Shown here one piece after another: positions 13,308 through 27,463 of a stretch of 64,000 nt of DNA. Origin of the DNA: Sclerodactyla briareus (taxonomy: Eukaryota; Echinodermata; Holothuroidea; Dendrochirotida; Sclerodactylidae); contig JAODTK010005900.1 in the NCBI GenBank assembly GCA_026419785.1, positions 172,001-236,000 on the forward strand. The letters run 5' to 3'. The notes beneath the pieces are model-generated. The model was not told the origin of the DNA. It saw nothing but the letters and a program-made list of their open reading frames with translations, and did no database searches. Position 1 is the stretch's first letter, and each line of letters begins with the position of its first letter. Made by a program: the position numbers and the translations under genes.

Positions 13308-14140
13308 TCAGGAAGGACATAATTCCTCATAAACGACCCCGGGAGCCCCACACCAATCCCAGGAACGAAAAAATGAACTGACCACTACATAATTCGCCCG
13401 TGAATCCTTAAAATAAATCAAGACTGTTCCTGAACTGCATTTCACATCTTAGAAAAAACCGACATTTTCAGGAATACATTCCACTCATTGATCACTCTTG
13501 GGAAGAAAAATATTTACCGAAATCCAATCTGCATCGCTTTCCACGAAGCTTGAGACAGTGGTTTCTATTTGCAGTAACATTGGGAAAATCAAAGAAGTAG
13601 TAGTGAAGGGGAAGGCCATCGAGTCGATGGACAATTTTGAAACCTGGATCAAGTCACCCCGAATTTGCCTCAGCGCCATGGTAATTAGACCGAGACGCCT
13701 TAAGCTTTCCTCGTAGGAAAATTGTTCAGACAGTGAATCATTCTAGTTGCCCTACGCTGAACTTTTTCAATAACCTGCTTGTCTTTTGCGAAGTAGAGAT
13801 TCCACACTGGTACAGAATAATCCAGGGGCGGTCTCACCAGTTGCTAAACAGACTGACAACGATATCATTATCAAGGAAAACTGAAGGAAGTCTAATCAAG
13901 CCAAGAATCAAATTACTCCGCTCGGCACACGCTTGGAAGGTATTCCAAGAAGAATCAAAAACAAACCCCAAGATCTTTTTTATCAATCACCTCCGAATAG
14001 TTTGGCCATTTAACAGGGAAGGAAGCGTTGCGATTGTGAAAACCAAACATGCACAACATGGTGATTGGTTTCAGGGGCGAATGCCATGACGCTACACCAT
14101 TTAGTGTAATCTATAGGACCCAATATTCTTTAAGAAAAGT
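13308..14140 (-). pseudogene. C-terminal reverse-transcriptase relic of a CR1/L2-like non-LTR retrotransposon
   Basis: Read on the minus strand with a few frameshifts, this is the end of the ORF2 reverse-transcriptase region of a CR1/L2-like element. In order: DLGV with FDSSW (about 13,945-13,970), NLILGLIR (13,900-13,925), VRPPLDYSVPVWNLYF (13,790-13,838), VIEKVQRRATRMIHCL (13,735-13,785), YEESLRRLGLITMALRQI and RGDLIQV (13,650-13,725), and SSQRVINEWN (13,481-13,515). These match the conserved blocks of the family (LVRPHLEYAxPVWxPY, IExVQRRATK, YEERLRxLGLxTLExRRxRGDLIEVYK, FFSQRVVNxWN). The tail stays open to a TGA at 13,308-13,310. Frameshifts occur between almost every block, so it is not functional as written. 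The 5' part of the element is missing beyond about 14.14 kb. Confidence 0.9.
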
Positions 14141-17100
14141 TTCACTTCGATTGGCAAACTTTCAAGCAGTAGTAAAATCAACTTGAATAAAATGATGATC
14201 GTAGACGAATGATATGTAGGCTCTGTAGTTGTCGGAACGGCCAGAAAGACGCACTCAACTAATTGGCGCATTGCTCAATTTTTTATTTTCGTTTCTAATT
14301 CTTCATTCGTTAAAAAAGGAAAAAATAATTAATTTAGTTGGGAAAGGAGTAAAATTATGGTAAGACGGAAGTAGCTATAATTGAATCGTTAAAACAGAAT
14401 ATAATATATCTAAAATCATATGTGTGCTCATAGACTAAGTAGCTATAATTTGAGGCTCTCAGACGTTGGAAGGAAACATATGTTTGAAAGAACCCAGAAA
14501 AACGGTGAGAAATCCCGCTGCATACTCGGCGATTCGGCCGTGGAGGAAAAGCACAACGAGCGCTTGCGACGCGCGGACATTTTTGGCTCGTTGCAAAACA
14601 TGCGACCATAGCGAAAAAATCAATGGATAGTGATCGGAGTGCGATGACATGTATGCTTGTCAGCTTGAAATTAGTGGGTGACTCAATTTTTGCGAAAACG
14701 TCCTCCTGGGGTCAGCAATTCTCCGACGTCAGTCAGTTTAACGTGTAAGTGAAAGCAATTCCAGCTGAAATACAGTGACCGTGATTCAGGGCCCTGTAAT
14801 CCCAAATAGTTTATTTGCGATATAGGTCCATGCCCATATCTAGTCGAAGATTAGTGAAAAATTATTTCAGAATTCAAACGTAAGTAACCTCAGTCAGACC
14901 AAGTCGGGTCAGCAACGTTTTTCATAAGTTTCTAAGAGTTGTTATTTTCTTGCATTTACATGCGAAATTTTAATCCAACACCCAGGTGGATGTTGTTCTG
15001 CGGGGACCTTTGACAAATAATAGGTTCCCCCTCACTTCAAAAAAGTGTGGGGGGGGGGGGAATGTCACCATGCCCAATTATTTCATATCTTCCATATATC
15101 GCTTCAATGTTACCAGCTGTGAAGAAAGTGATAGCGTTTACTTGTACTTGTTAGGCATGTTTTTGAATAATATAGATTGAAACCTAGTACTGTCACAAAA
15201 TTAGCAATCAGTAAATGCAGTCTTGTTGACCCAGCATAGAAAGTTGACCTCGGAATAGATCCGGGAGCGGCTAGAATGGATTGCGTTTATTGCAGCTATG
15301 GTGGCATATACCATCTTGGGAACATTTCTTTCTGAATATTCCAAACACAGGGTTTGTTGGTGATGCATGGATAGATGTTTGTGCCGCGATGATTTATCTG
15401 AACGGAAACCGTACAGGGCATCCCGGAAAGGAAACCCCTTTCATCATACGGTCGTTTGCTGTGGGAATGCGTCACCGATGACCAGATGACGGGTTCTGTA
15501 CATGTATTGATCTCGAAAGACTGTTGGCATCACAGTATACAGCCTGATGCAGGCAGAGTTATGAAAATTTTCCCAATTATTTCCCGCCCCCTGGGTACTG
15601 TCGGAATACATCATCATAGATGTATGTGTTACGATAACCATTCGAGGGCTCCATGACAGAGCTAAAAATGCGATAAAGACTATGGGGAGTAGGGAGTGGG
15701 GCAAACAGTGGGAGATTACTGCACTCCCATGGTTTAACCCGGGTTTGTAAAACAGAGGCCGAAACCAGGCCTTTATTAGTGCCAAAATACATATAGTTCG
15801 AGTGTCGCACCCGCATTTTTTTCATTCAGATGGTATAGATAGGTAAATATTAGGACACATCAAGACGTATGCCTCATATATATTAGACAGTGCGTACCCC
15901 CAACGTCCGTCACCTTGTGGAATGTTTGCATCTGAACATGATAGTTCCCACCATCACATTAGAAAGTGGAAGCGTGTACATTAGGTTTCAGCCCAATCAA
16001 TTCAGGACAGGTATCATGGACTGTGGTTTTGTCTATTTTTTTGTTCCTGTGGGGTGTGGGTATCAACATGCCATGGCCTACATAATATTTGGTGCAAGAT
16101 AAAGGCATTCAGTTCTCCAATTTTAGGCAGATCAATTGGTCATGGCAAAAAACTTGACATGTCCCGACCCTGTCCTTGTCCCCACATTACTACTCCTTGT
16201 GATCTAAATGCAATTACTCTCGTTCTTCAGAGTACAATAACCACGTGATAGATTTTCTTCACGATATCGTCAATTGTTACTATATATCCCATGAAGCGTT
16301 CGCATATATATTTTATTGCATTACACAATGTCATACAAGAATGCGCTAAAATACCATCTTATTGTTGTTAATCCTAGCTTTTGAAACAATTAAAGTGCTG
16401 AGACGGTTGCAATAACATGACCCAGTTTCAATAGTTCCATTGGGTATTTCCTCAGATTTGCGTATTGCAACAGGCTGCCTGATGTCCCACCAGGGAGGAT
16501 TCCTCTAGTTCTAAAGCAAAGAGAGTGAGAGGTGCGTATGGACCCCTCTGATGCTTCGTTCATTCTATGTTTTTTTTTTTTTTTGTTCAGATGTCGTCCG
16601 ATATCACTGTTCGGGTGGAGGCTTGTCTTACTGGAGGCTTGTTCTAAAGGCCTATGTGCAGTCGATTATTGGTTGTTAATAGTTGATTTCACAGTATTCA
16701 CTGCATTCGGATGGGTGCTCAATATTTTTTGCTGTTCCTGAATATAACGGTTGATGCAGATGAAAATGTACACTGTCTAACATCTCTAGAACGCTATGAA
16801 ACCACGTGCATGTTGGTGTGTTGTTGTATTTCAACGATTTCAACAAAAACACTAATACAACATTAACAGGCATGAGAACCAGGATCGAGGATATTTCAGA
16901 TGGCACTCTCCCGACCGAGATCTGAAGTTTGCCAAAGCTCCACTAACTGGTCATTTATCGATGTTTGTTCTGTTTTTACACAGCTTCATTCAAGTCATGA
17001 TCAGCTGATGTGAGCTGTCACAAATGCCATGTATACGCCCGTTGAATTGTCAGGAAAATGTGTGCACTGACCATACAGTATCTGATTACTCTTAGACTGG

Positions 17101-20100
17101 TCAATATAACGTCTCCGTAGCGTACTGATTGGCGTAAACCCCGACTTTTAGTACTGTAGCTGTACACTTTAAATATGAATGATATGAGCAATTATTCCTT
17201 CTTAGTCATAACTGAACACTAAGAAGCAACATATATGGGGTGAGTGTGATTACATGACATTTAAGTAACATATAATGCTACTAACAGGACTTATCCAGTG
17301 CATCGGCAAGGTATGCATTCAGTCAAGGTATGCCAGAAAGTCGGCATGCTAGACGAAAAACAAAATAAGTGCCATGATATACTGATTGAAACTGTTTTTG
17401 AATATCACCAATATGAAATGTTCGCGTACAACATTAATCTTGTTGTCGACTGTATGGTAACAAACCACCTTCGATATCGACTCTTCTTTTTGTGTTTTAT
17501 GACAAATGTAACTGTGGTCGCTGGTCATTCCGGCGTGCATCATTCATGCTTCCGTCATAAAATAAGGTCAATCAAAATCATTACATTAGGTAATGGTCAG
17601 TTTGATGAGATCCTTATCCTATTCATCATTCCTACTTATCAACATGATATTCAATGACTATTGATCAGTGCTCCTTAAATGTGAATCAAATGCGTGAGAA
17701 GAAGTGGTATTATGACAGAGCAGGCTCTATATCACAATCAATGCGACACAGCTGCAACAAGAGTCTTGCCAAACACTACAGGACTAGAACAAGCTGAATC
17801 CATGCGCATATTTTTACGGAATTTTGCTAATCCCATCATTACTGGGATGACATGTGAATGTGACAAAATTACTACTATAACTACTACCATGAAATTTGTA
17901 ATTGAGAAAAGCAATGTTCATTCGCGTGATGGAATTAATTACTTAACTACATTATTGATACTTTTCACTAGTAGATACTTACTGATAAACAATACTGATA
18001 TAGATCAAGCTGACACTCATTACGACTACGTGTACGCATTCTTGACTGCAAGACGATTTTAGAAGAGTAAATATCTATTGAGGCCAACAGAAGCCGACCT
18101 TGGAATTATGCGCGCCTGATACGAATTGATACCAAGGTTGACTAACGATGGAAGTCAGATTATGATGTTAGTTTCTCAGCGTTATCTATGAAAACAATTA
18201 GAATAGTTAGCTATCAGAGCTTTGACACGAATCAGACGTGTGACATGGGGTTTACGTCGAATGCTGCTACGAACATGCAGCGGCCACGTCGAACTCTTTA
18301 CAATTCGAGGGCACCTGCTAGTTCACACTAAGAAAGCCATACTTTACTACGTTTCCATCCTCTGTTTAGTTCGATGGGCAGCAGCGAATACTCTCGACCA
18401 TCAGCTTGATCTCAAGACTGGCCAATGGAAGGTAAGTTCTGTATCTGAAGCAGAGAAGTGAATGAAAATGACAAAACCCGTCAGTCCAAATTGATGTATA
18501 ACCTGACAAATGTTTCGAACTCGCATAAAGCCTGTCTGGAGTTCCACTGACTGAGATAATCTACCTCATTAATATATTATTCCCGTTGTTACATAGCAAG
18601 TGTCTCAAAATTACTTTGTTTTTCATAAATCTGTAGTATTTGCAAAGTGGATCTATAAGACTACGTCACCAGAGGGCTTGACTATGCTCGTACTCGTTCC
18701 TGTACGCCGATGTCACATAACATGCCAGTGTCTGATTGTTTGGTTACAATAAATGCAATATTTACCGTATTCATTTTTGCAGGTATGGTTTATAATGTAG
18801 TTACTGTATTCAATCACCATCAATCATTTGAAACAGAGCATTTTGTCAACGATTGCCCTCGCGTTCCATGACAATCTCGCGAGCTCTACAATATCGCGCT
18901 CGATTTCTGTTGGAGATGGAAATATCGTTAGCCTCTGCTACCTCCTCATTAGAGTCACAGAAAATATCCAGATAGCAAAAAAGCTCATTACTTCAAAAAC
19001 GGGGTAACACGTAACATTTAACATTCTTAGTATCTTGCGAGGATAAGGCGGTACCCTAGACGACTCAATTAACTGTACAGCCTAAACCCACATGGACAAT
19101 CTGGATATTTCCTGTTCTTCAAGAATGCTATAACGTCCCTTTGGGGGGGGGGGGGGGGTAACAACAATTGCTGTCAACGTTTAGATACAGAAACGTGACT
19201 CAGAAACATGCAATTGAGAATTCCAGATAACTGGATGATTCATCCTCTTGGGCCCTGGAAAATAGTATTGAAACAAGACTGAATAGTTCCTGTACGGATA
19301 CTGTACCTATGTGCCGCGGCGAGACAATATCATCAAGTAATCAATCAATCAATACCTGAGTAAGCATTGGTTTTGAGCAATCTATTACAATGTAAACATT
19401 GATGATGATGATTTGAGCCAGCGGCCTTTATTTCTGCTGTTGCCTAACCAAATAAGTGGTATGCATTCCTGGGTATAGGTCGGTTTCTCGAATCCAACAT
19501 AAGCCGACAAAGACATCTCAAAATTACCCTGGTCAACTGATTGTGGTTGGAACTGACCTTTACAACTGATTAATTAACATTTGTTACAGTTTTGGAATTT
19601 TATATCAATAGCCTATATTCATTTCTGTTCAGAGATTATAGGATACGACACACTTCTAACAAGGACACCGCATGCATCGAGAAGAATATGTGGTCACTGA
19701 ACGAAAAACATTGATACTTTTTTTGTGTTTGCTGTAAACCCTGGAAATGAAGATGAGAAGAAAAACAGTCTTGAACAGGTAGGAAGGGTGGACCAGATTA
19801 GATCGGTACTATGAATAGTTGTTTTACGACAAGGGACCTTCTAGCGGGTGGTGAAAAGAAGGACATCCATGGGAACCGATTGACAGTCGACCAATTTTGA
19901 CAAAGATATAAAGGATAATAACAAGGACAGGCCTGGGACGAGGGGTTTGAGCGGGGACAATAAACGGGGATAGCCGAAGGAATGACGAGAGCAGCAACCC
20001 ATCATGATAACAGCAAGATACCTGAATTAAGGCAAAGGGGGGAAAGCATTAGAAAAAAACAAAACAAGCTATAGTGCATGTCTTGCTTGGTTGGCTTGAA

Positions 20101-23100
20101 TTGAGAGTGAATATCTCTATGAATAAAAGCTACAACCGTTACGTTACCTATCAAACAACTGTAATATCACGACCAGGTATGCTATTTTGGTGGTGTGGTC
20201 CGAATGAAGACAAGATAAATTAATTCAACCCTTCGGTATGACCTGCCAAAAATTTGTAAGGATAGAAATGAATCGGGGCATAATATTTGGAAATAAATTA
20301 ATTGAACTTGAAAACAGAATCTTCAGGGAGCCGTTGCGGGTTGGTAAGAAAGAGACACTTGAGGATCACTCTTGAGGAAGGGGAAGCAAGTTGTTGATAA
20401 GTCTTGAATGAAAGCGACACTCATTTTAGCATACTTACCCGAAATATTCTGCATAGTATTGTACAAAATGAATTTTAGTGGACGAAAGGACTAACTGTAT
20501 TGACCAGAGATTACTCAATCAGATACTTTGTCAGGACTTAACAAGTTAACTGTAGAGTATTCATGAGTTGTTAAGGCGTTGGTATATGACCCTAAAAATA
20601 AACGGAAACAGGGAAGACAAAAAAGGTTAAGTCTATACCTAAAAAATCGTAGTCGCAGACAAAAGTACTAAAAACAGTAGCGATAAGATAACGTAGTGTA
20701 CGAGAATTACTCGATAAGCATTTAGCAATTATGGTGGCTACACTCATGAAGTTACATTTGCGACGGCCTTGACAAGTTCAAGTGAGATTACATGTTAATT
20801 GTATATACTTATGCTTGTTGACATCATTATGACCTCAATGGGCAAAACAAGCGGATGCAGCGAAACAAAGGTAAAAAAGTTAAAATGATAACAAAAAACG
20901 GTGAAATCTCTTTGTAGTAGTCGTGGATAAAGCTTATAAATAGTTGGGCAGACAAAGCGAATATTTCGCTAGGTGTGAGATTAGGAGCAGTTAATTGAAA
21001 CAGTTAGGCAATTAGAGAAAGCGAAACGATTACCCTATGATTGTGGCAGCTACTTTTTGGTCACAACCCTTCAGGATCATGAATATATTGGATATATGAT
21101 TTCAATATTAAGTAGCATGAGACAATGAAATTAGGGGAATGCCAGTATGAGAGAATGAATATAGTAGCGGTGTGCAAAAAACAAAAAAAAAAAAACTCCA
21201 TTACGGCGTAAAGTGCGAATACATGCAGAGTTAGTTAAAAGAGTGATGAGAGCGACAAACATATCTATCGTATCCACCATCATTCAAGGTCAACCCACAT
21301 GACCATTGTATATATCATGCCATTTTATTTTTTGTTGAGACCTCACTTGTTGTACCTTACATTGGATTTTTTCTTTTTTAATTCTACTTACTGGATGTTG
21401 TTATGCGTTTATTGGTCTTTAGTGGAACCAAACTGTCAATAAAGAAGACCTTATTGGAGTAACCGATATTCACAACTCGTCCACAACAAAATAACCCGCC
21501 GGGGTTTGTGAAGGTTTATCAAATTTTCATCAAAGTTTATACTTATCTAACTATACTACTTACTATCCTTAGCAAAAGAAGCACCACACAATATTCTCAG
21601 TCACTTTCATGAGTATATATCGTATAATGTGGACGACACGAAATGAAGACGGTACTGATGATTATCGCACACCAAGTGTTGGGGTTGGTAGTCAACCCGG
21701 AAACCCTGCATTAGTGTCGAACTTGTTGGGCAAGCGGCTATTATTTTGGTAGGGCGGGCTTGAGCTGCCCAGAATAATAAGCTGAACTTGAAAATTGAAA
21801 TTGGTATACTCTGTTCCATACTTGGCCAATTTTGAATAGCGTGGGTATTACACGTGTATGCCTATACAAATGGGAGGGTTTTCTATAGTAATGATCGCAT
21901 CTCTACCTCTGTTTTGAGGGCGGAAGAGGGATAAGTCTCTCTGTGTTGTTGTGCGGCCGACGATTTTGCAACTGACAGCTGAAAAAAATTAGTTCAGACG
22001 GACTATTCGAATACACTTTTGGTAGAACGGCAACGTCATTGCCACTTTAACATAAGATTTATTGACAATAAATCGTATTATGGATTATTAAGAACTGGGA
22101 GTTGTATCCATCACAAAAGCTGAGCGTCCCTCAGTTTGTGAAACATGTGATGTACCATTGGGGAGATTTTCAGTCGAAATGTTTCCTTGTTAATATATTC
22201 TGGTTAGATTTTTGTCACTATTCTTATTCCGGATATTTTGTTTACTCACATGTAATCAAAATTTATCTGCATTACATTCATGTTGTGGTTCTATCCTCTC
22301 TGAGTAGAACCCAATGTAATCCAACATTAACCCACTCCCGCCCTAGTAAAACTATACCAAGACAAACTGACTACTCTGCTGTAATCTCCTGAAACAAAAT
22401 CAAAGAAACTCGACACAGTGACAGTTGCCACAAGTCATTCTGGTTATTTAGTATTTTATTTGTAATCTTAATTAGTTTATTCATGTTATTATATTTTCGT
22501 TATTCTCACTATAAATTGATTAGTATTTGAACTGAATATGACATACATGAAATCCTGTACTGTAACTACGGAATTCATTTTCAGCCACTGGCCTAAGATC
22601 GAGTATTGAACGGAAAGTTCGTGAACAGCGGGTGGTGCTGTTTAAGCAAAAAATGTTAGGAATGGGCGGTCGGGTTATATTCTCAATATCGGCGATTAAC
22701 CTCTGGTATTAGACTTGAAATAATCTGTAACGCACACTAACAACACTATTCCGAGGGCTGGACATAAGGTAATCTTGCACAATTATATAATTTATCGGCA
22801 ATTTCGCATATCATTTCAAATAATACGGTGTATTTTCTATAGCTGATGTTTATTCTTGTTTTTAATCGAGTCCCATAATTATCTCGACCCGAGTGGCCCA
22901 AAGATTGCTATGATTCCCCTGAAGCGCATGGTATGTAGCCATTTCTCGAAATTGGATATCGAAATACTCTGAAAAAAAAAAAAAAATCAGTTGTCGTGTG
23001 TAGTGCGAGGTTTGGTTGAAACCGCCTATTGTAGTATTGGCTTCGCTTGTTTATCAAAACTTAATGAAACGCATCGGGGTACACTCTATCAACTGTTTCT

Positions 23101-24419
23101 AACGACAAGTGCCTCAAGGAATTGCACGGAGCCATTGTGATTGTTCCACCTCGAAACGCTTCAAAACTGTCTGGTTCCTCTTGGTGATAAAAAATGTTGA
23201 AAATTGGAAACACACAGCGTATATGCTTAGGGAGACTGTCTTATGCCATTCTATAGTAAGAAGTTAGGTGATTTGTTTGTTTTGAAAGAAATAGTGCGTG
23301 TGTTGTCCAATTCAGTTACAGTGGTACCAACTGCAAATATTCAGAAACGTCACTCCAGGAAAAATGTAATGACATGATTCTGTCTGTACCATGGGGGGTA
23401 AAAGATCCATCCAGCTATTACATGAAACGAGTTCTCGGATGGGATGAAGTTGACGGTGTGGCTTGTGCTACTTGATTTGACAGTATACTCAAGTCACAAA
23501 TCGCATTTTATCGAGATAAACAATGTTCACGACCGTCGTCACTCTAATTTAATACCCCCACACCAAATTTAATCGTCCTAATATCAGTGATAGACCAGAT
23601 CTATAAAAGATATGATCTCATTTCCAAATGTGGGAATCATTCAATACCTACGGTTTTCAACGGAATTCCATTGTTCCGTTCTTATTCTTACGAGACAGAA
23701 TTCACTCTTCACTGTAACTCAGTAATAAACACGGTAAACTCCTCTCGAATAATTTACTGCGACTTCAGAGTTAGGTAAAGTCACTTTTCGACAGACTCTT
23801 TTTTGTTCCCTTGTATATATCCTATGTTTTTGGGTCAATAGCCACGATAAAAAAAAGTTGTTTCTTTGGTTCCGTTTATACTTATTATGTACATTGTATG
23901 TACGCTTAAGTATAGACGAAATCAATTGAATTGACTTGAATTGAATATGTGTATAAAGCTGATTCGCAAATAAAGTGAGGCAATGGTTAAGTATTGTGGT
24001 GTGTGTTTTTCATCAAAGATGCAAATGATGTTCGATGAATTATTTGGAAAATGAATCACAAACGTTGTCCCAGTGTAACCAACGAAACAGAACAAAGGGC
24101 CTATTTCTGTATGAAGTAGTGCGATTATCGTGTACAGTCCCTCGTCTCCACCCTTCAGCGGTGCATAAAATCGGGAACTGTCATTCAACGGGCAACACAT
24201 CCAATCGTAAAAACTGAAATCAGGACCCGAGTAGTGTCCGGAGATGTATGGTTTCGTGTGTGGCGCCGACGCCGACATTTCCGATTGTCCGGACTTGACA
24301 CAAAATGTCGCCCCCATATGGCCTTTAAAAGAAATCGGATGGGTATAAGTGGTCATCCCCGGAGTCGTCATCGGACACATGACGGGGTTTGCTCATTTGC
24401 AAGTTTTGCAAGATTTTGT
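14141..24419. other. No gene recognised
   Basis: No protein family, RNA gene or repeat could be named in these 10 kb. Notable are a G17 run near 19,142, a purine-rich plus strand over about 19.75-21.25 kb, and a perfect donor-like AAG/GTAAGT at 18,431 after an unrecognised open frame. Confidence 0.5.
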
Positions 24420-25290
24420 ATCAGATTCCAAGAACATGGAGCACGTAGACTGTATGTGGTCCCGACAAAAGTCGAGGTCATTTTGAGGTCATGCGAGGTC
24501 AATTTGCATTGCCTTAATTATGCGTATTTCCAAACTCATTGGAAATCTGATTATGCGAATGTTCTTTTTTTCCAAAATCAAAATTAATTCTACGAAAAGT
24601 GAGTGCAGGTGCTCAGCAGCTTACTTCTACCATAAAATCTTAACAACTCTATTGCAAGGATATAGTGTTTGCCAGTCATTACTGAGTGTGTAGATTACAA
24701 CTATCTAGTGGTTGATTGCATGTTCCGAACAGTTCCTCAATTGGCATTAGGTTATTTTCCCAACAAGGATGAAAAGTATATATTCGCTTCATACTCGGTA
24801 TGGGGTTGCCCAACATATGTTGAGATGAACCCTATTGTTTTTGTGAGTCCGGCTGAGGTCATTGACGGTCAACATAGGGTAATACTTCTATATCTTGGCA
24901 AAGACATATTTCAGAACATGTTGACGAAGAAAAGTTTTGTTCATCGAGGTGACTTACATCTGGTGACCCATTTGACATCATTTGAACCCTTTGACCTAGT
25001 GACTTTTTCCGTGACGACCAAGATCGTCAAATCAACAAGTCAAGTTGACTGACGTACAAAAGCACTGCCATCACACGTTATTTCCAGCTACTCCTCTTTG
25101 AAAGGGTGAAACAAGCCTCCGAACACTGATACATCTCAAATATTGATATATTATTATTAGGGGGTTGGGCTATTGAGAATTCTTTTCGTCTGGGAAAACT
25201 ATCAGTTGACATACTTTGACTTCTTTGACCTGTGACCTCAGCTGACCTTTCTGACTTGTCACCTTCTGATCAGTTCTTCGTCGCGACCAG
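24420..25290 (+). repeat. TGACC-rich diverged repeats
   Basis: The stretch holds many (A)GGTCA/TGACC words: GAGGTCATTTTGAGGTCATG near 24,475-24,500, and clusters of TGACCT/TTGACC at 24,945-25,010 and 25,205-25,265. Apparent reading frames here, the longest about 127 codons, are built from the repeat and are not gene-like. The 24.5 kb part (AATTATGCGTATTTCC, GATTATGCGAATG) resembles the 57 kb dimer. Confidence 0.5.
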
Positions 25291-25814
25291 AATGTCAGGT
25301 GGCAACAAACCAAAAGTCAAGACACGGACGTACTGAAAAAAACACTTCTATCACACCACGCTATCTCCGGTTATGGCCTCTGTAATTAAAGGGCGTCACG
25401 GCTTTAACAAGCTGATGATGATTTTAGAGGATTAACGAAAAAGAAGTTCAGTTCGTATGTGTGGCCACTACTAGACCCAGCTTTCCTATTGTACACCACA
25501 AAAGGGTAAATGCAGTAAAAAAACAAAAGCAGTCTATTAAAAAAGTTCACCCCAATCTTTCACTGGCGTCCCTGAAGTGCCTCAGTAAGCAGCTACTGGG
25601 CTATTTTGTGATCACAGTCCAGCCACGGAAACACAAACATCTTGAACATGCTCACTATGAGTCTCTTCTAGTTTATTGATTCATTCAGATTATGCTGTGG
25701 TAACCGCCACTCACTACCTTAATATATGGCAGTTTCATTGGCAAGTTGGTGTGGGTTAGTGAGTAGTTTGTCAAAACTGAAAATAAATTGCCAATTTTAG
25801 CAGCCCTTGTTAAA

Positions 25815-25842
25815 ATTCCTTAAACATTTTTTTTTTTTTTTT
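25815..25842 (+). repeat. T tract
   Basis: About 17 nt of T. The surrounding 25,300-26,118 shows no gene or named repeat. Confidence 0.8.
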
Positions 25843-26118
25843 GGCGTGAAACAAGGTAAACGCGGTTAAAAATGACTACATGAAGAGGAAAAAAACACGT
25901 TATTGGAAAATTGCCAATTGCTATAAGGCAACTTCTAACGGTCAGGTACGCTCGGGCACGGGGCGAATCAGGACCAACCATAAACAAGTAGTTATCGCGC
26001 GCGCAATGTATCAAAGAGGCAAAATCGCCTGGAGGACTAACAACTTCAGTGGTCCAGAATCTCACTGACAAAGATTTCCGGATGTGGAAACGGCGCGAAA
26101 GTTTAATTTTACATTTTG

Positions 26119-26287
<169 letters not shown>

Positions 26288-26289
26288 CT

Positions 26290-27050
26290 CCGGAAAGTGC
26301 CATTTGACGAATGTGAAAAGTGAATATCTCACTGAGATAACTCGCTAACAGATAGCCTGACCGTTTAACTTTCAATGGATTTCCCCGGCCCGAGAATACA
26401 TGGATTCATTCGGTCATCAAACTGTCATATAAAGTTTTCCACCAATCACGTAGTCATTTTCGTCGACAACCCATGGGACCCGGTCTGTCATGAAGGCCCT
26501 GAAAAAAATCGCTTATAAAAAAAAGAGGGCGTATTCTACTACGAAAATGATATTCAGCGTAGATACGTAGGGGTCCGTTGTCATCCGGACTATTTTAAAG
26601 GGTGACATTCCCTGGCGTCCGCGACGAACAATTAGCTTTAATTGTTAAACCATGGTCCCCGACCTTTTGTTCTATTTCCCCCTCTGCCTGTCGCTTGAAG
26701 CCGTTCCCTTGGAAATACATTGAAAATTAAAATTGAAAGTGATAGGTGTGGATATGCGGGAAAGGGTTTAAAAATTGCTATATAATTGTGTTGGAACAAG
26801 ACGAAATAACAACTTGAAAAATCCTGCAAAAAGATTACCATGGTATCCCTGAAATCTTGAGTTTCCCCCTGGTTGGGAACATTGGTCTATACGAATGATT
26901 CACAGACAGCATGAGGCAGTTCGTCGCCGCTGGTCGGAAAGTATCATTCCGGGTGGATTACTCCCGGAACAATACACACAGAACAGTTATCGTCTGCCCG
27001 CATCCAAGAACATCCATGCCGACCGCAAAACTGTCAACCTGATTGAGACT
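26290..27050. other. No gene recognised
   Basis: Anonymous sequence between the long T tract and the TIR elements. Confidence 0.55.
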
Positions 27051-27052
27051 AA

Positions 27053-27450
27053 GCCGGGGATTCAATAGATGAGTATGCGTATGTGATAAATCTCCAATTA
27101 CGTGAACTGAGCGGGGGCTGTGTTTGAATATGTTCTATTTTAGTTTGCAAAGATAAATATTGGTTCAACAGGAACGAAAAATTCATGATAGAGGGAACCA
27201 ACGTTGAATAAGCGAAATGAGCACATGTACCAACGCGTATGCGGCTGCGTATCACCGCGGAATGAAATTTCTCATTTTTTTTGGAATACCTTCCTCAAAA
27301 AGCCAGTCAACGCCAATGTGCATGGGGATGCTTTTTATGATCATTTTTCGCACCCCCCTTACACCTATAGCGTTTTATATTCTGAAAAAAACATTGTTTT
27401 CGTAAATATGTGATTTTCAACATCAAGCCGGATACGCATAAGCATCCAGG
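27053..27450. mobile_element. MITE-like element (copy 1, tandem with copy 2)
   Basis: This roughly 400-bp segment aligns along its length with 27,464-27,847: TTGCAAAGATAAATATTGGTT vs TTGCAAAGGTGATATTGGTT, GAAACCAAC...GAATA, ACATGTACCAACGCGTAT, and AAAAGCCAGTCAACG. Its ends (GATGAGTATGCGTAT and ATACGCATAAGCATCC) are also inverted but more eroded. The two units lie head to tail with about 14 bp between them. Confidence 0.5.
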
Positions 27451-27463
27451 ATCTCAGCCTTAC

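Noticed and set aside
17298-18461. Three plus-strand open frames in the same phase, ending at a perfect AAG/GTAAGT donor.
   Set aside because: Stops separate them, no family is recognised, and no matching acceptor or downstream exon could be named. Worth a look only if RNA data exist.
23922-24380. 152-codon minus-strand open frame.
   Set aside because: No recognisable domain, an overlapping antisense frame is also open, and the length is compatible with chance.
24669-25052. 127-codon plus-strand open frame.
   Set aside because: Its second half is made of TGACC-rich repeat sequence; no motif.
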